Counted from the stretch's first letter, positions 1 to 6,573 are shown. The stretch: 9,461 bases of DNA from an uncultured Prevotellaceae bacterium (GCA_905202115.1 CAJKQZ010000093.1:1-9461), one strand, 5' to 3'. Notes: generated by a model from the letters alone, not told the origin. Made by a program: numbers and translations.

Positions 1-19
1 TATCTCAGACATATTTTTT
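1..19 (+). repeat. partial arm of the M-element palindrome at window edge
   Basis: The first 18-19 bases match the right arm of the 40-bp palindrome found in the three complete M elements (reading TATCTCAGACATATTTTT). The sequence to its right does not continue into the right half of the element, so this is either a copy truncated inside the palindrome or a related palindrome. Anything to the left lies outside the window. Confidence 0.5.
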
Positions 20-320
20 GCTACATATACATGTGCTGATTTTCAAGTGCTTGGCGGGTGACCGTTTTTGTCTGCAAAACCTGCCTCGCTCCAACGGAAG
101 AAAAACTATCTTACATACATTTCCACCACATGCCGGAGCGTTTTATTCATTACCAGCGGCAAGATGATTTCAGCCGCTTGCGGCACTATAATAATTGCAA
201 GTTATCGTAAAAATTCAAAGATATTTGCCACACTTCGTATCACTAATACCCATAAATGCAATGTGGCGATTACAGTAGCGAAGATATCCGGAAAAAAATC
301 CCATTCTTACCACAAAAAAA

Positions 321-354
321 TTTGCACGGCCGATATGAAAATTCATTACATTTG
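321..354 (+). promoter_or_regulatory. candidate Bacteroidota-type promoter for desulfoferrodoxin
   Basis: TTTG at 321-324 is followed after 22 nt by TACATTTG at 347-354, which fits the TAnnTTTG -7 consensus exactly. The spacer is slightly longer than the usual 19-21 nt. Transcription would begin near 360 and leave a leader of about 70 nt. Confidence 0.42.
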
Positions 355-416
355 CGACATACGGATACGGAAAAATATCCGCCCGTAAAAACAAAATCAT
401 TAACCCAAAAATAATC

Positions 417-425
417 GAGGAGGAA
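417..425 (+). promoter_or_regulatory. strong Shine-Dalgarno of desulfoferrodoxin
   Basis: GAGGAGGAA sits 6 nt before the ATG at 432. This is an unusually good ribosome binding site for this genome, where the other genes have A-rich or no recognisable sites. It fixes the start codon and suggests efficient translation. Confidence 0.8.
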
Positions 426-431
426 CCCAAC

Positions 432-815
432 ATGACAGAACGCAAGCAAGTTTACCGCTGCAATGTATGCGGGAACATCGTTGAAGTGCTGCACGCAGGA
501 CAAGGCCAGCTTTCATGCTGCGGACAGCCAATGGAACACATGTCGGAAAGCACGCAGGACGGCGCGCACGAAAAGCATGTTCCGGTGATAGAAAAGACCG
601 ACTGCGGTTACAAGGTAACGGTCGGAGCAGTAGAGCACCCTATGCTCGAAAGCCATTACATAGAATGGATCGAGCTTGTTGCGGGCGATAAGATAATGCG
701 CAAATACCTGAAGCCGGGCGACAAGCCTGTGGCAGAATTCAAGACATGCGCTACCGAAGTATATGCGCGCGAATACTGCAATCTGCACGGACTGTGGAGC
801 TCTGAAAAGGCATAA
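432..815 (+). CDS. dfx: desulfoferrodoxin (superoxide reductase, 2Fe type)
   Basis: A 127-residue cytoplasmic enzyme that reduces superoxide to hydrogen peroxide without releasing oxygen, taking electrons from rubredoxin-like donors; it is a typical oxidative defence of anaerobes. The N-terminal desulforedoxin-like domain (about 1-36) carries the four Cys ligands of iron centre I: Cys10, Cys13, Cys29, Cys30. The C-terminal neelaredoxin-like domain has all five ligands of catalytic iron centre II: His49, His69, His75, Cys116 and His119. It also has the Glu47-Lys48 pair that lies near the active site in characterised enzymes. Length and ligand numbering match the classical two-centre desulfoferrodoxins. 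The start is fixed by a strong Shine-Dalgarno. It appears monocistronic, with its own promoter and terminator and a convergent neighbour. No rubredoxin or rubrerythrin gene lies alongside. No defect is visible. Confidence 0.97.
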   Translation: MTERKQVYRCNVCGNIVEVLHAGQGQLSCCGQPMEHMSESTQDGAHEKHVPVIEKTDCGYKVTVGAVEHPMLESHYIEWIELVAGDKIMRKYLKPGDKPVAEFKTCATEVYAREYCNLHGLWSSEKA

Positions 816-849
816 ACGCCGCCATTATTGCGGCAAACCGTATAACAAC

Positions 850-890
850 AAAGGAGAAAGCATTCGAAACGCTTTCTCCTTTTTCTTTAC
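850..890 (+). terminator. terminator between convergent genes
   Basis: A perfect 12-bp stem (AAAGGAGAAAGC at 850-861, GCTTTCTCCTTT at 871-882) with a 9-nt loop is followed by a T-rich run. It starts 34 nt after the desulfoferrodoxin stop. On the minus strand the stem is followed by a weaker TTTGTTGTT run, so it may also stop the GH30 transcript. Confidence 0.88.
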
Positions 891-901
891 ACACAACCAT
901 T

Positions 902-2335
902 TTATTTTTTCCAGCGATACGACACCGCGCTACGCGGCGGAACCTCGGCGCGGAAGTGCCTTTTGCCGTCGGCCACGTCGAACGAAACGGCATTGCCGTT
1001 GCCGTTACTAAGCACAAACGCATAACTTCCGTCGGGATTCCGGAACGCCGAATACGTAAGTCCCTCTGCGGTATATCCGGCAGTGGCAATGCGCACGGCT
1101 CCAGGGTCGACGACGCTCGACATATGGGCTATTATATAATAATGCGAGTTGCGCTGCATTATTGTATAGTCGGTGTTCAGGTCGACTGCGCCGTAACACG
1201 TGGCGCAAGCGCCGGGGCCACGATGAGGCCCCCGTTCGTGGTCGAGCATAAGGTTCCAGACAATTACTCCGGTGCACCAGCGGTTCACGGTTCCGAGAGC
1301 CACATCTTCCATATCCTTAACGAGACGTGCCTCGAGGCTGCGCCCGTTGTTCCATGTGCCGATAGACGTTTCGGTGAAGACAAGATCCTTTCCCGGGGCG
1401 GCATTGTGAACGAGGGTAAGCTCTTCCTTGTTTCCGCCGTAGTTGTGATAGGCCGCGCCCGCCAGGTGTCCGGCTGCCTCGGGGTCTTCGTATATCTTGG
1501 TGGGGTATCCGCGCTGGCTTTCCATGTTGTCGTAGTTGTAGTTATGGTCGAAAGCGAAGATTTTCGTCTTCAATCCGGCACGGCGAAGCGCAGGACCGAG
1601 CACTTTCACGAAGTCGCGCTCCTGCTCCCAGGGCATGTAGCACGAGGCCGAGTTTCCCCTGTTTAGAGGTTCGTTCTGCGGAGTTACGGAATAGATGTTT
1701 ATGCCCTCCTCCGCGAAAGCTTTTATCCACCTTACGAAATATTCCGCATAGTCGGCGTAACATTCGGGTTTCAGCTCGCCCGATGTCCAGTCGCCGTTGG
1801 TTTTCATCCAGCGCGGCGGCGTCCAGGGCGTACCCATTATCTTCAAATCCGGATTTATCTCCAGTATTTTTTTCAATATCGGTATCACGAATCTGTTCTC
1901 TTCCTCGGTAAGCGAGAAATTTTCTATCCCTTTCGTGTCGCAGCACGTGTATTCGCTGAGCGAGAAGTCGCTGCAGCCTATCGCCACGCGCACATAGCTG
2001 AATCCGAAGCCGTCGCCGCCGTCAGAGAACGTTTCGCGTAGGAAAGTCTCGCGGTTGGCCTCGGTCATTCTCATGAGATTGTAACATGTGCTGCCTGTAA
2101 TTGCCACCCCGAAGCCGTCCATCGTCTGGAATGTCTGTTTAGGCAGCAGTGTCACCACATTATCGCCCGACGGTCTGCCTTTCTGCAACTGTATATCTGT
2201 CACGGCGAGGTCTTTGCTCCGCGCGTCGGTAGTAGTGATTACCTTTACTCTGCCGCGTACTGCTCCGTCGCCGGCCGAAGCATACGGCGCAACCATAAGA
2301 AAAATCAATGATAAAGCCGATATTACCTTTTTCAT
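902..2335 (-). CDS. secreted glycoside hydrolase family 30 enzyme (glucosylceramidase / beta-1,6-glucanase-like)
   Basis: Predicted retaining beta-glycosidase of 477 residues that would act in the periplasm or at the cell surface. An N-terminal signal peptide (Lys-Lys, hydrophobic stretch, cleavage after Ala-Ser-Ala near residue 21) has no lipobox Cys, so it is probably soluble. The GH30 fold runs as a (beta/alpha)8 barrel of about 65-400, starting at the MDGFGVAITGS segment, and a C-terminal beta-sandwich to the end. The likely acid/base is Glu222 in the TPQNEP motif and the likely nucleophile is Glu322 in FTETS. The WTPPRWMK and WNLMLDHERGPHRGPG segments are family-typical. It most resembles the GH30 branch containing bacterial beta-1,6-glucanases, but the substrate cannot be fixed by eye. 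It stands alone, without SusC/SusD partners. I chose the ATG at 2335; an in-frame GTG at 2341 would add two residues. Confidence 0.92.
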   Translation of the reverse strand: MKKVISALSLIFLMVAPYASAGDGAVRGRVKVITTTDARSKDLAVTDIQLQKGRPSGDNVVTLLPKQTFQTMDGFGVAITGSTCYNLMRMTEANRETFLRETFSDGGDGFGFSYVRVAIGCSDFSLSEYTCCDTKGIENFSLTEEENRFVIPILKKILEINPDLKIMGTPWTPPRWMKTNGDWTSGELKPECYADYAEYFVRWIKAFAEEGINIYSVTPQNEPLNRGNSASCYMPWEQERDFVKVLGPALRRAGLKTKIFAFDHNYNYDNMESQRGYPTKIYEDPEAAGHLAGAAYHNYGGNKEELTLVHNAAPGKDLVFTETSIGTWNNGRSLEARLVKDMEDVALGTVNRWCTGVIVWNLMLDHERGPHRGPGACATCYGAVDLNTDYTIMQRNSHYYIIAHMSSVVDPGAVRIATAGYTAEGLTYSAFRNPDGSYAFVLSNGNGNAVSFDVADGKRHFRAEVPPRSAVSYRWKK

Positions 2336-2407
2336 TTTCACGAATTATTATTTATTCGCTCGCACCGCCACTATAAAGAGTGGCCGCACGAGTAGTAAAA
2401 CACGCAA

Positions 2408-2438
2408 CAAATATATCGCAAGGCGAGAGCAGAGAAAA
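2408..2438 (-). promoter_or_regulatory. promoter of the GH30 gene within repeat R1
   Basis: On the minus strand a -7 element TATATTTG (2408-2415) lies 19 nt after TTTT (2435-2438), one base off the TTTG -33 consensus. Spacing and -7 match the better promoter in repeat R2. Transcription would begin near 2402, giving a leader of about 65 nt. A 9-bp-arm palindrome (2436-2455) overlaps the -33 element and could be an operator. Confidence 0.55.
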
Positions 2439-2496
2439 ATGAGCTTGCTCATTTTCTATGCCGAGCCGCAATCTATATTGGAATGCCAGTTCAAAG
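2421..2496. repeat. R repeat, copy 1 (promoter-bearing)
   Basis: About 75 bp closely matching 6416-6489. It consists of AGGCGAGAGCAGA, a palindrome with arms AAAATGAGC and GCTCATTTT around TT (2436-2455), then ATGCCGARCCGCAATCTATA and TTGGA. Its left edge supplies the -33 region and spacer of the minus-strand promoter. Two more divergent copies lie at 6499-6573 and 4809-4853. Confidence 0.75.
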
Positions 2497-2551
2497 ATAC
2501 GCATTTTTAACAATATTATATAAAAATACAATGAAAGAAAAATATTGTGCG

Positions 2552-2770
2552 TGTTAAATTATGTAAAGAAGACCGTGCCGTTTCCCATTGCTTTTCACTG
2601 CACAAAAAACCGCTTCCCGCACGTAGGAAAAATTATCTCTGAGATAATTTGAAATATGTCTGAGATATTTTAAAATATCTCAGACATATTTTTCCCCGCT
2701 TCCAATCGGGGTTTGCACACATAGCAAAACGGCCTCCGAAAAGGCGGATTTTATTTTACCTTTCTTAACA
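2552..2770 (+). repeat. M element copy A (219 bp, MITE-like)
   Basis: A complete 219-bp copy that starts TGTTAA and ends TTAACA. It aligns base for base, without gaps, to 4909-5127 and 6656-6874. Inside are a 21-bp inverted repeat (2630-2650), a perfect 40-bp palindrome (2652-2691) and a small CCCCG/CGGGG hairpin (2696-2713). The ends share the pattern TGTTAA-N5-GTAAA(A/G). The left 50 bp is the most diverged of the three copies. It sits between the divergent GH30 and SulP genes. It has no coding capacity and no clear target-site duplication. Confidence 0.85.
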
Positions 2771-2925
2771 TCCGACAAAGATTTAGCAACCGCATGCGCT
2801 CCACCTCCGTCTCCCCAAAATTTTGCCGCACGCTCCCTATCGAGAAGAAAGATGCCGTAATGCAAAGCGGCCCTGCCAAAGCGCCGCCAACCGATGAGCC
2901 TGCCACGCAACAGCATGAACATTTT
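2771..2925. other. non-coding spacer between M element A and the SulP promoter
   Basis: This more GC-rich stretch contains short overlapping open frames on both strands (within 2680-2922 minus and 2794-3024 plus). Neither has a ribosome binding site. One runs into the M element and the other overlaps the transporter start. I see no supported feature here. Confidence 0.4.
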
Positions 2926-2956
2926 TTTGCAGTTCGATTAAAAAAGGATAAATTCG
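2926..2956 (+). promoter_or_regulatory. candidate promoter of the SulP transporter
   Basis: TTTG at 2926-2929, then 19 nt, then TAAATTCG at 2949-2956, one base from the TAnnTTTG consensus. A start near 2962 would give a leader of about 40 nt before the ATG at 3002. Confidence 0.5.
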
Positions 2957-3001
2957 CCCCCGTTTTTCAGAAAGTACAACAATACAAAGTAAAAATAGCA
3001 C

Positions 3002-4708
3002 ATGAATCTTACAGGTACACTTGATTTCCGTCCTAAGCTCTGGGGCGCGTTAAGAAACTATTCCGGCACCAAATTCCGCGCCGATGCAACAGCCGGCGTA
3101 GTGGTCGGCATAGTTGCGCTGCCCCTGGCGATAGCCTTCGGCATAGCCTCGGGCGTCAGTCCCACCCTGGGCCTGATAACGGCAATCGTAGGCGGCTTTA
3201 TGGTGTCGTTTTTCGGCGGCAATTCGGTTCAGATAGGCGGCCCTACGGGAGCATTCATCGTAATAGTATACAATATAATAGGCCAGTTCGGCATGCAAGG
3301 CTTAGCAATAGCCACGGCTATGGCCGGCATACTGTTGATACTTATGGGACTGTTCCGGCTCGGCACAGTCATAAAGTTCATTCCTTATCCGATTGTAGTG
3401 GGCTTCACCGCCGGTATAGCGCTAACCATATTTTCCACCCAAATCAACGATTTCTTCGGACTGGGGCTGCGCGACATACCAGGCGAATTCACCCCCAAGT
3501 GGGGACTGTATTTGCGCAGCTTCGGCAACACCGACCCGTGCGCGTTGATTACCGGACTGGTGTCGCTGGTTATCATAATCCTCACCCCGCGCATATCGAA
3601 AAAGCTGCCCGGCGCACTCATTGCAATCATCATAGTAACGGCCGCAGCCTATGTGTTGCGCACCGCAACCGACTGGTTTTCGGTAGAGACCATTGGCGAC
3701 CGCTTCGGCAACATGCCCACCGATATCCCCACGCCGCACGGCTTCGAATTCACCATGTCCACGGTAAACATGCTGCTTCCCTCAGCCTTTACCATAGCCG
3801 TGCTGTGCGCTATCGAGTCACTGCTTTCGGCCACGGTGGCCGACGGTGTAACAGGCTCGCGCACCAACAGCAACACAGAGCTTATAGGACAGGGATTAGC
3901 CAACTTAGCCGTCCCTTTCGTTGGCGGCATACCGGTTACCGGCGCCATTGCACGCACCATGACAAACATAACCAACGGCGGGCGCACGCCCGTAGCAGGC
4001 ATAGTGCACGCACTCGTGCTGCTGCTCATATTCCTGTTCATGATGCCCCTTATAAACTATGTGCCTATGGCGTGTCTCGGAGCGGTGCTCATGGTTGTGG
4101 CCTACAACATGAGCGGCTGGCGCACGATTATAGGCATTTTCCATTCGCCCAAGAGCGACATATCGGTGCTAATAGTAACATTCCTGCTAACGGTAATCTT
4201 CGATCTTACAATAGCAATCGAAATGGGACTTCTGCTGGCCGTGGTGCTGTTCCTGCGCCGTGTTATGGAAAACACGCAGATTAAGGTATACTCCGAACAG
4301 CTCGATGTAGCCGAAGACACAGACAGCCCGATTCACGAGATTCTCAATGTAGCAAAAGGCGTAAGCGTTTATGAAATAGACGGCCCGTTCTTCTTCGGCG
4401 TAGCCACCAAATTCGATGACATAATGCGGACGACGATAGGAAACGTAAAGCCGCGCGTGCGGATTCTGCGTATGCGCAGGGTGGCCTTTGTAGACGCCAC
4501 CGCACTGCACAACCTTGAAATTGTGATACGTTCATCGCTCGAGAAGGGTATACACGTGGTACTTTCGGGCGTTCGGCCTAACGTGCACGAATCACTGCAA
4601 CATGCGGGTATAGACAAGCTCGTTGGCCCCGACCATATCTGCGATCACATCACTAAGGCCGTAGCTATAGCCAATGCCATAGCCGAAAAATCCGCGCCCA
4701 GGCAATAA
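3002..4708 (+). CDS. SulP-family anion transporter with C-terminal STAS domain
   Basis: A 568-residue inner-membrane transporter of the SulP/SLC26 family, whose members move sulfate, bicarbonate, dicarboxylates or other anions, usually by proton or sodium symport. The membrane domain spans about 25-430, opening with a hydrophobic VVVGIVALPLAIAFGIASG segment. It contains the family-typical GGPTGAF motif (about 79-85) and the GFTAGIALTI segment (about 134-143). A STAS domain follows, about 452-560, with conserved Asp498 in the VAFVDATAL loop. The length is normal. The start ATG has only an A-rich leader, as is common here. It is monocistronic between its own promoter and terminator. No carbonic anhydrase or sulfur-assimilation gene lies beside it, so the substrate is open. 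M element copy A ends 231 bp upstream. Confidence 0.95.
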   Translation: MNLTGTLDFRPKLWGALRNYSGTKFRADATAGVVVGIVALPLAIAFGIASGVSPTLGLITAIVGGFMVSFFGGNSVQIGGPTGAFIVIVYNIIGQFGMQGLAIATAMAGILLILMGLFRLGTVIKFIPYPIVVGFTAGIALTIFSTQINDFFGLGLRDIPGEFTPKWGLYLRSFGNTDPCALITGLVSLVIIILTPRISKKLPGALIAIIIVTAAAYVLRTATDWFSVETIGDRFGNMPTDIPTPHGFEFTMSTVNMLLPSAFTIAVLCAIESLLSATVADGVTGSRTNSNTELIGQGLANLAVPFVGGIPVTGAIARTMTNITNGGRTPVAGIVHALVLLLIFLFMMPLINYVPMACLGAVLMVVAYNMSGWRTIIGIFHSPKSDISVLIVTFLLTVIFDLTIAIEMGLLLAVVLFLRRVMENTQIKVYSEQLDVAEDTDSPIHEILNVAKGVSVYEIDGPFFFGVATKFDDIMRTTIGNVKPRVRILRMRRVAFVDATALHNLEIVIRSSLEKGIHVVLSGVRPNVHESLQHAGIDKLVGPDHICDHITKAVAIANAIAEKSAPRQ

Positions 4709-4743
4709 TATCCCGAACGTTTATAAGACACAATAAAAACAGT

Positions 4744-4787
4744 CATACCCTAAGGCTTTCATTCTCCGCCTTAGGGTATGCTTTTTC
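4744..4787 (+). terminator. bidirectional terminator after the SulP gene
   Basis: A perfect 13-bp stem (CATACCCTAAGGC at 4744-4756, GCCTTAGGGTATG at 4768-4780) with an 11-nt loop is followed by CTTTTT. On the minus strand the stem is followed by ACTGTTTTTATT, so it can also end the convergent two-gene operon. Confidence 0.93.
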
Positions 4788-4808
4788 AGATAAATCGGAC
4801 TCCTTTTC

Positions 4809-4853
4809 ATGCCGAACAGACGGCTATACCGAAGCTTCGGCCCAATTACAGAA
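4809..4853. repeat. partial, diverged R repeat (R4)
   Basis: TGCCGAACAGACGGCTATAC followed by GAAGCTTCGGCCCAA resembles the right half of repeat R (TGCCGAACCGCAATCTATAT then GGAGCTTTAGCTCAA). The promoter and palindrome half is missing. It lies 55 bp left of M element copy B, much as R1 precedes copy A. Confidence 0.4.
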
Positions 4854-4908
4854 TTTAATCCATAACACCGCAACGTAATGCCGGAAACGTGGCAATATCA
4901 CCGGCCGA

Positions 4909-5127
4909 TGTTAATTTCTGTAAAAACCAACATACTTTTTTCCGCCTCCTTTCGCTGCACAAAAAACCGCTTCCCGCACGTAGGAAAAATTATCTCAGAG
5001 ATAATTCGAAATATGTCTGAGATATTTTAAAATATCTCAGACATATTTTTCCCCGCTTCTCATCGGACTTTGCACACATGGCAAAACGACTCCCGAAAAA
5101 GTGGATTTTATTTTACATTTCTTAACA
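4909..5127 (+). repeat. M element copy B (219 bp, MITE-like)
   Basis: A second complete copy with TGTTAA and TTAACA ends. It differs from copy C at roughly 16 of 219 positions by eye, with no gaps. The 40-bp palindrome (5009-5048) is perfect. The left end reads TGTTAA-N5-GTAAAA-N8-ACTTTTT, and the right end read inward on the opposite strand has the same pattern with the same heptamer. It lies between convergent genes, ending 11 nt from the stop codon of the minus-strand gene. No target-site duplication is visible. Confidence 0.88.
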
Positions 5128-5138
5128 TATGATAAAGT

Positions 5139-5669
5139 CTAACACCTGTGTTCAGCCCAACTTTTAAGAGAACCGCTGCCGTCCTTGCCATAAACCCCAC
5201 GCGTATAGGCATACATGATTTCTTGGGGCGAGATTGTCACATCTTCTACCTGCCTGCCCTTATATGTGGTGACCACCCTTACGCTATAACCTTTGATGAG
5301 AATCAAATCGGCCAAATTATAATGAAAGCCTTTGTGCAGGCGGTCTATAAGTGCCCTGGAAAACTCCGAGTCGCCCATACTCCAGAATCTTGTATCGGGC
5401 TTGCTATACGAGCAATGGAACACAATGCAACTGTCCTGGCGCTCCATGCGATTGAAAGTCAAGTCGCGTGCCGGCAGCCTGACCGGCAAGGAATTCACAG
5501 CCTGCGCCATTATCGTTTCTTCGTGTTGCGACAAATGGGCTATATATTCCTTCTCGTAAGAAATCTTTTCTTTCCTTTTTTCCGATTTATTCCAGTTAAT
5601 TACAATCCAGAACGTTAGGACAGTGAAAAGGAAAGAGGCTACGTTGAGCGGTGATAATATTCTGTTCAT
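5139..5669 (-). CDS. single-pass membrane-anchored protein of unknown function
   Basis: I do not recognise this 176-residue protein. It has one hydrophobic segment near the N terminus (about 8-26, LNVASFLFTVLTFWIVINW). A strongly charged Lys/Glu-rich stretch follows (about 27-50), possibly a short coiled coil. The rest is a soluble mixed domain of about 120 residues with two Cys and no motif I can name. The start is the ATG at 5669, 4 nt after the stop of the upstream gene. A longer in-frame start at 5750 would overlap that gene by 77 nt and place a non-signal-like sequence before the membrane segment. The tight spacing implies co-transcription and probably a joint role at the membrane. With positive charges after the segment, topology is unclear. 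M element copy B follows 11 nt after its stop. Confidence 0.75.
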   Translation of the reverse strand: MNRILSPLNVASFLFTVLTFWIVINWNKSEKRKEKISYEKEYIAHLSQHEETIMAQAVNSLPVRLPARDLTFNRMERQDSCIVFHCSYSKPDTRFWSMGDSEFSRALIDRLHKGFHYNLADLILIKGYSVRVVTTYKGRQVEDVTISPQEIMYAYTRGVYGKDGSGSLKSWAEHRC

Positions 5670-5673
5670 AGCT

Positions 5674-6375
5674 TTAATACTCTTTATAATTACCGTCGGG
5701 CATTCTGCGTACGCGCTTGCCGTCGGTGGTTGTAACACTGCCGTCGCCATTGCGGCTCACCACCCAAAGATTATTACCATTGCCATCGCTGATTTCATTG
5801 GACGACAACACAGGACCTCCATATGCCGAGGCAGAACCGGTAAGACCAACCAGAACAAGCACTCCCAAAGCAGTATGAAACTCGAAACATCCCGCAAAAA
5901 CGGAAATACCGCCGAAAAAACAGGATACGCCTACAATAAACGACAGCAGCACCATTACAAAATCAAGCCGGAGCAATGCGAAAATCAGATTTTTCACAGC
6001 AATACCAAAAATAACACTGGTAGCTCCCACCAACACTATACAAAGTAGGAATAAAAGCACCCCTGTGCCGAAGCCTCCGCGGGCTTCGGCTACGACATCG
6101 CCGCCTACCCACACGAGCAATGACGTGATAGTGCCGGCAGCAGCCCCGAACGCTACGCCCATGCCCAAAATTTCCCATTCTTCGAACTTCTCTTTTACCA
6201 CAAGATAAATGCCTCCGGCCACGACAAGCAGTCCCAAGCTGAATAAAAACTGATGTAAATCGGGTTCGAACGGCCGTAACGGATAAAATGGGCCTATACA
6301 CATAGTGAAAACCCAGAATGCGAACATCACGGCAATACCGACAAATGAAATCACCAAAGATTTAAGATAATTCAT
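5674..6375 (-). CDS. polytopic membrane protein of unknown function
   Basis: A 233-residue protein I cannot assign to a family. It has about six hydrophobic segments (roughly 7-28, 43-60, 69-91, 104-127, 137-162 and 166-184), with a charged KEKFEEWE linker after the second. A hydrophilic Gly/Asp/Asn-rich tail of about 49 residues follows (185-233). The last hydrophobic segment ends in Ser-Ala-Ser-Ala, resembling a signal-peptide cleavage region, so the tail might be exported or released. It is the first gene of a two-gene unit with the 176-residue protein, 4 nt apart. A consensus promoter at 6402-6432 leaves a leader of only about 20 nt. There is no clear Shine-Dalgarno; the ATG at 6375 is the first in the frame and directly precedes a membrane segment. 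Confidence 0.82.
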   Translation of the reverse strand: MNYLKSLVISFVGIAVMFAFWVFTMCIGPFYPLRPFEPDLHQFLFSLGLLVVAGGIYLVVKEKFEEWEILGMGVAFGAAAGTITSLLVWVGGDVVAEARGGFGTGVLLFLLCIVLVGATSVIFGIAVKNLIFALLRLDFVMVLLSFIVGVSCFFGGISVFAGCFEFHTALGVLVLVGLTGSASAYGGPVLSSNEISDGNGNNLWVVSRNGDGSVTTTDGKRVRRMPDGNYKEY

Positions 6376-6401
6376 AATATCTATAATATATTTAATATTT
6401 G

Positions 6402-6432
6402 CAAATATAGCAAAAGGCGAGAGCAGAACAAA
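6402..6432 (-). promoter_or_regulatory. consensus promoter of the two-gene membrane operon, within R2
   Basis: On the minus strand TTTG (6429-6432) is followed by exactly 19 nt and TATATTTG (6402-6409), a full match to the Bacteroidota housekeeping promoter consensus. Transcription should begin near 6396. A palindrome with 9-bp arms (6430-6449) overlaps the -33 element and may be an operator. Confidence 0.8.
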
Positions 6433-6489
6433 ATGAGCTTGCTCATTTTTATGCCGAACCGCAATCTATATTGGAGCTTTAGCTCAAAT
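6416..6489. repeat. R repeat, copy 2 (promoter-bearing)
   Basis: About 74 bp nearly identical to 2421-2496. It has AGGCGAGAGCAGA, the palindrome AAAATGAGC-TT-GCTCATTTT (6430-6449), ATGCCGAACCGCAATCTATA, then TTGGAGCTTTAGCTCAA. It supplies the -33 box and most of the spacer for the promoter reading into the membrane operon. Confidence 0.78.
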
Positions 6490-6498
6490 TGTGCAAAA

Positions 6499-6573
6499 GA
6501 CGAGAGCAAAGCAAAATAAACTCGCTTGTTTTCTTTGCAGGGACGCCCTATATATTGTAGTTTCGGCTCAAGC
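6499..6573. repeat. R repeat, copy 3 (decayed tandem copy)
   Basis: AGACGAGAGCAAAGCAAAAT starts a diverged copy directly after R2. Its palindrome is degraded. On the minus strand TTTG, 19 nt and ACAATTTG remain, so the -7 element has lost its TA. It looks like an older duplicate whose promoter no longer fits consensus. Confidence 0.5.

Larger units (their letters stand above)
20..431. other. intergenic region upstream of desulfoferrodoxin
   Basis: I see no credible gene in this stretch. A 106-codon open frame at 68-388 (+) has a composition unlike a real protein (scattered Lys, Ile, Cys, Arg) and no ribosome binding site. A small inverted repeat (AGCGGC at 155-160 with GCCGCT at 173-178) could be the end of an upstream transcript, but no T-run follows. 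The only supported content is the candidate promoter at 321-354 and the ribosome binding site of the next gene. Confidence 0.5.

Noticed and set aside
185..199. Sequence resembling a PerR box (CTATAATAATTGCAA) upstream of desulfoferrodoxin
   Set aside because: Three mismatches to an AT-rich consensus from another phylum, and it lies over 120 nt before the candidate -33 element.
68..388. Open frame of 106 codons on the plus strand before desulfoferrodoxin
   Set aside because: No ribosome binding site, no recognisable protein character, and it covers the candidate promoter of the next gene.
956..1666. Open frame of 236 codons antisense to the GH30 gene
   Set aside because: It is a shadow of a well-supported gene and shows no protein features of its own.
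2336..2341. GTG start at 2341 for the GH30 gene
   Set aside because: The ATG two codons later gives a standard MKK signal peptide start; the GTG cannot be excluded but is less likely.
2547..2775. Target-site duplication around M elements
   Set aside because: The bases flanking the three copies show no matching direct repeats, so no insertion footprint is claimed.
2680..3024. Short opposing open frames (2680-2922 minus, 2794-3024 plus)
   Set aside because: One runs into the M element and the other into the SulP start. Neither has a ribosome binding site or a plausible protein fold.
3499..4284. Open frame of 261 codons inside the SulP gene in another frame
   Set aside because: Its translation is extremely rich in His and Arg, as expected for an out-of-frame reading of the transporter.
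5670..5750. Longer start for the 176-residue protein
   Set aside because: It would overlap the upstream gene by 77 nt and put a non-signal sequence before the membrane segment; the ATG at 5669 gives normal operon spacing.
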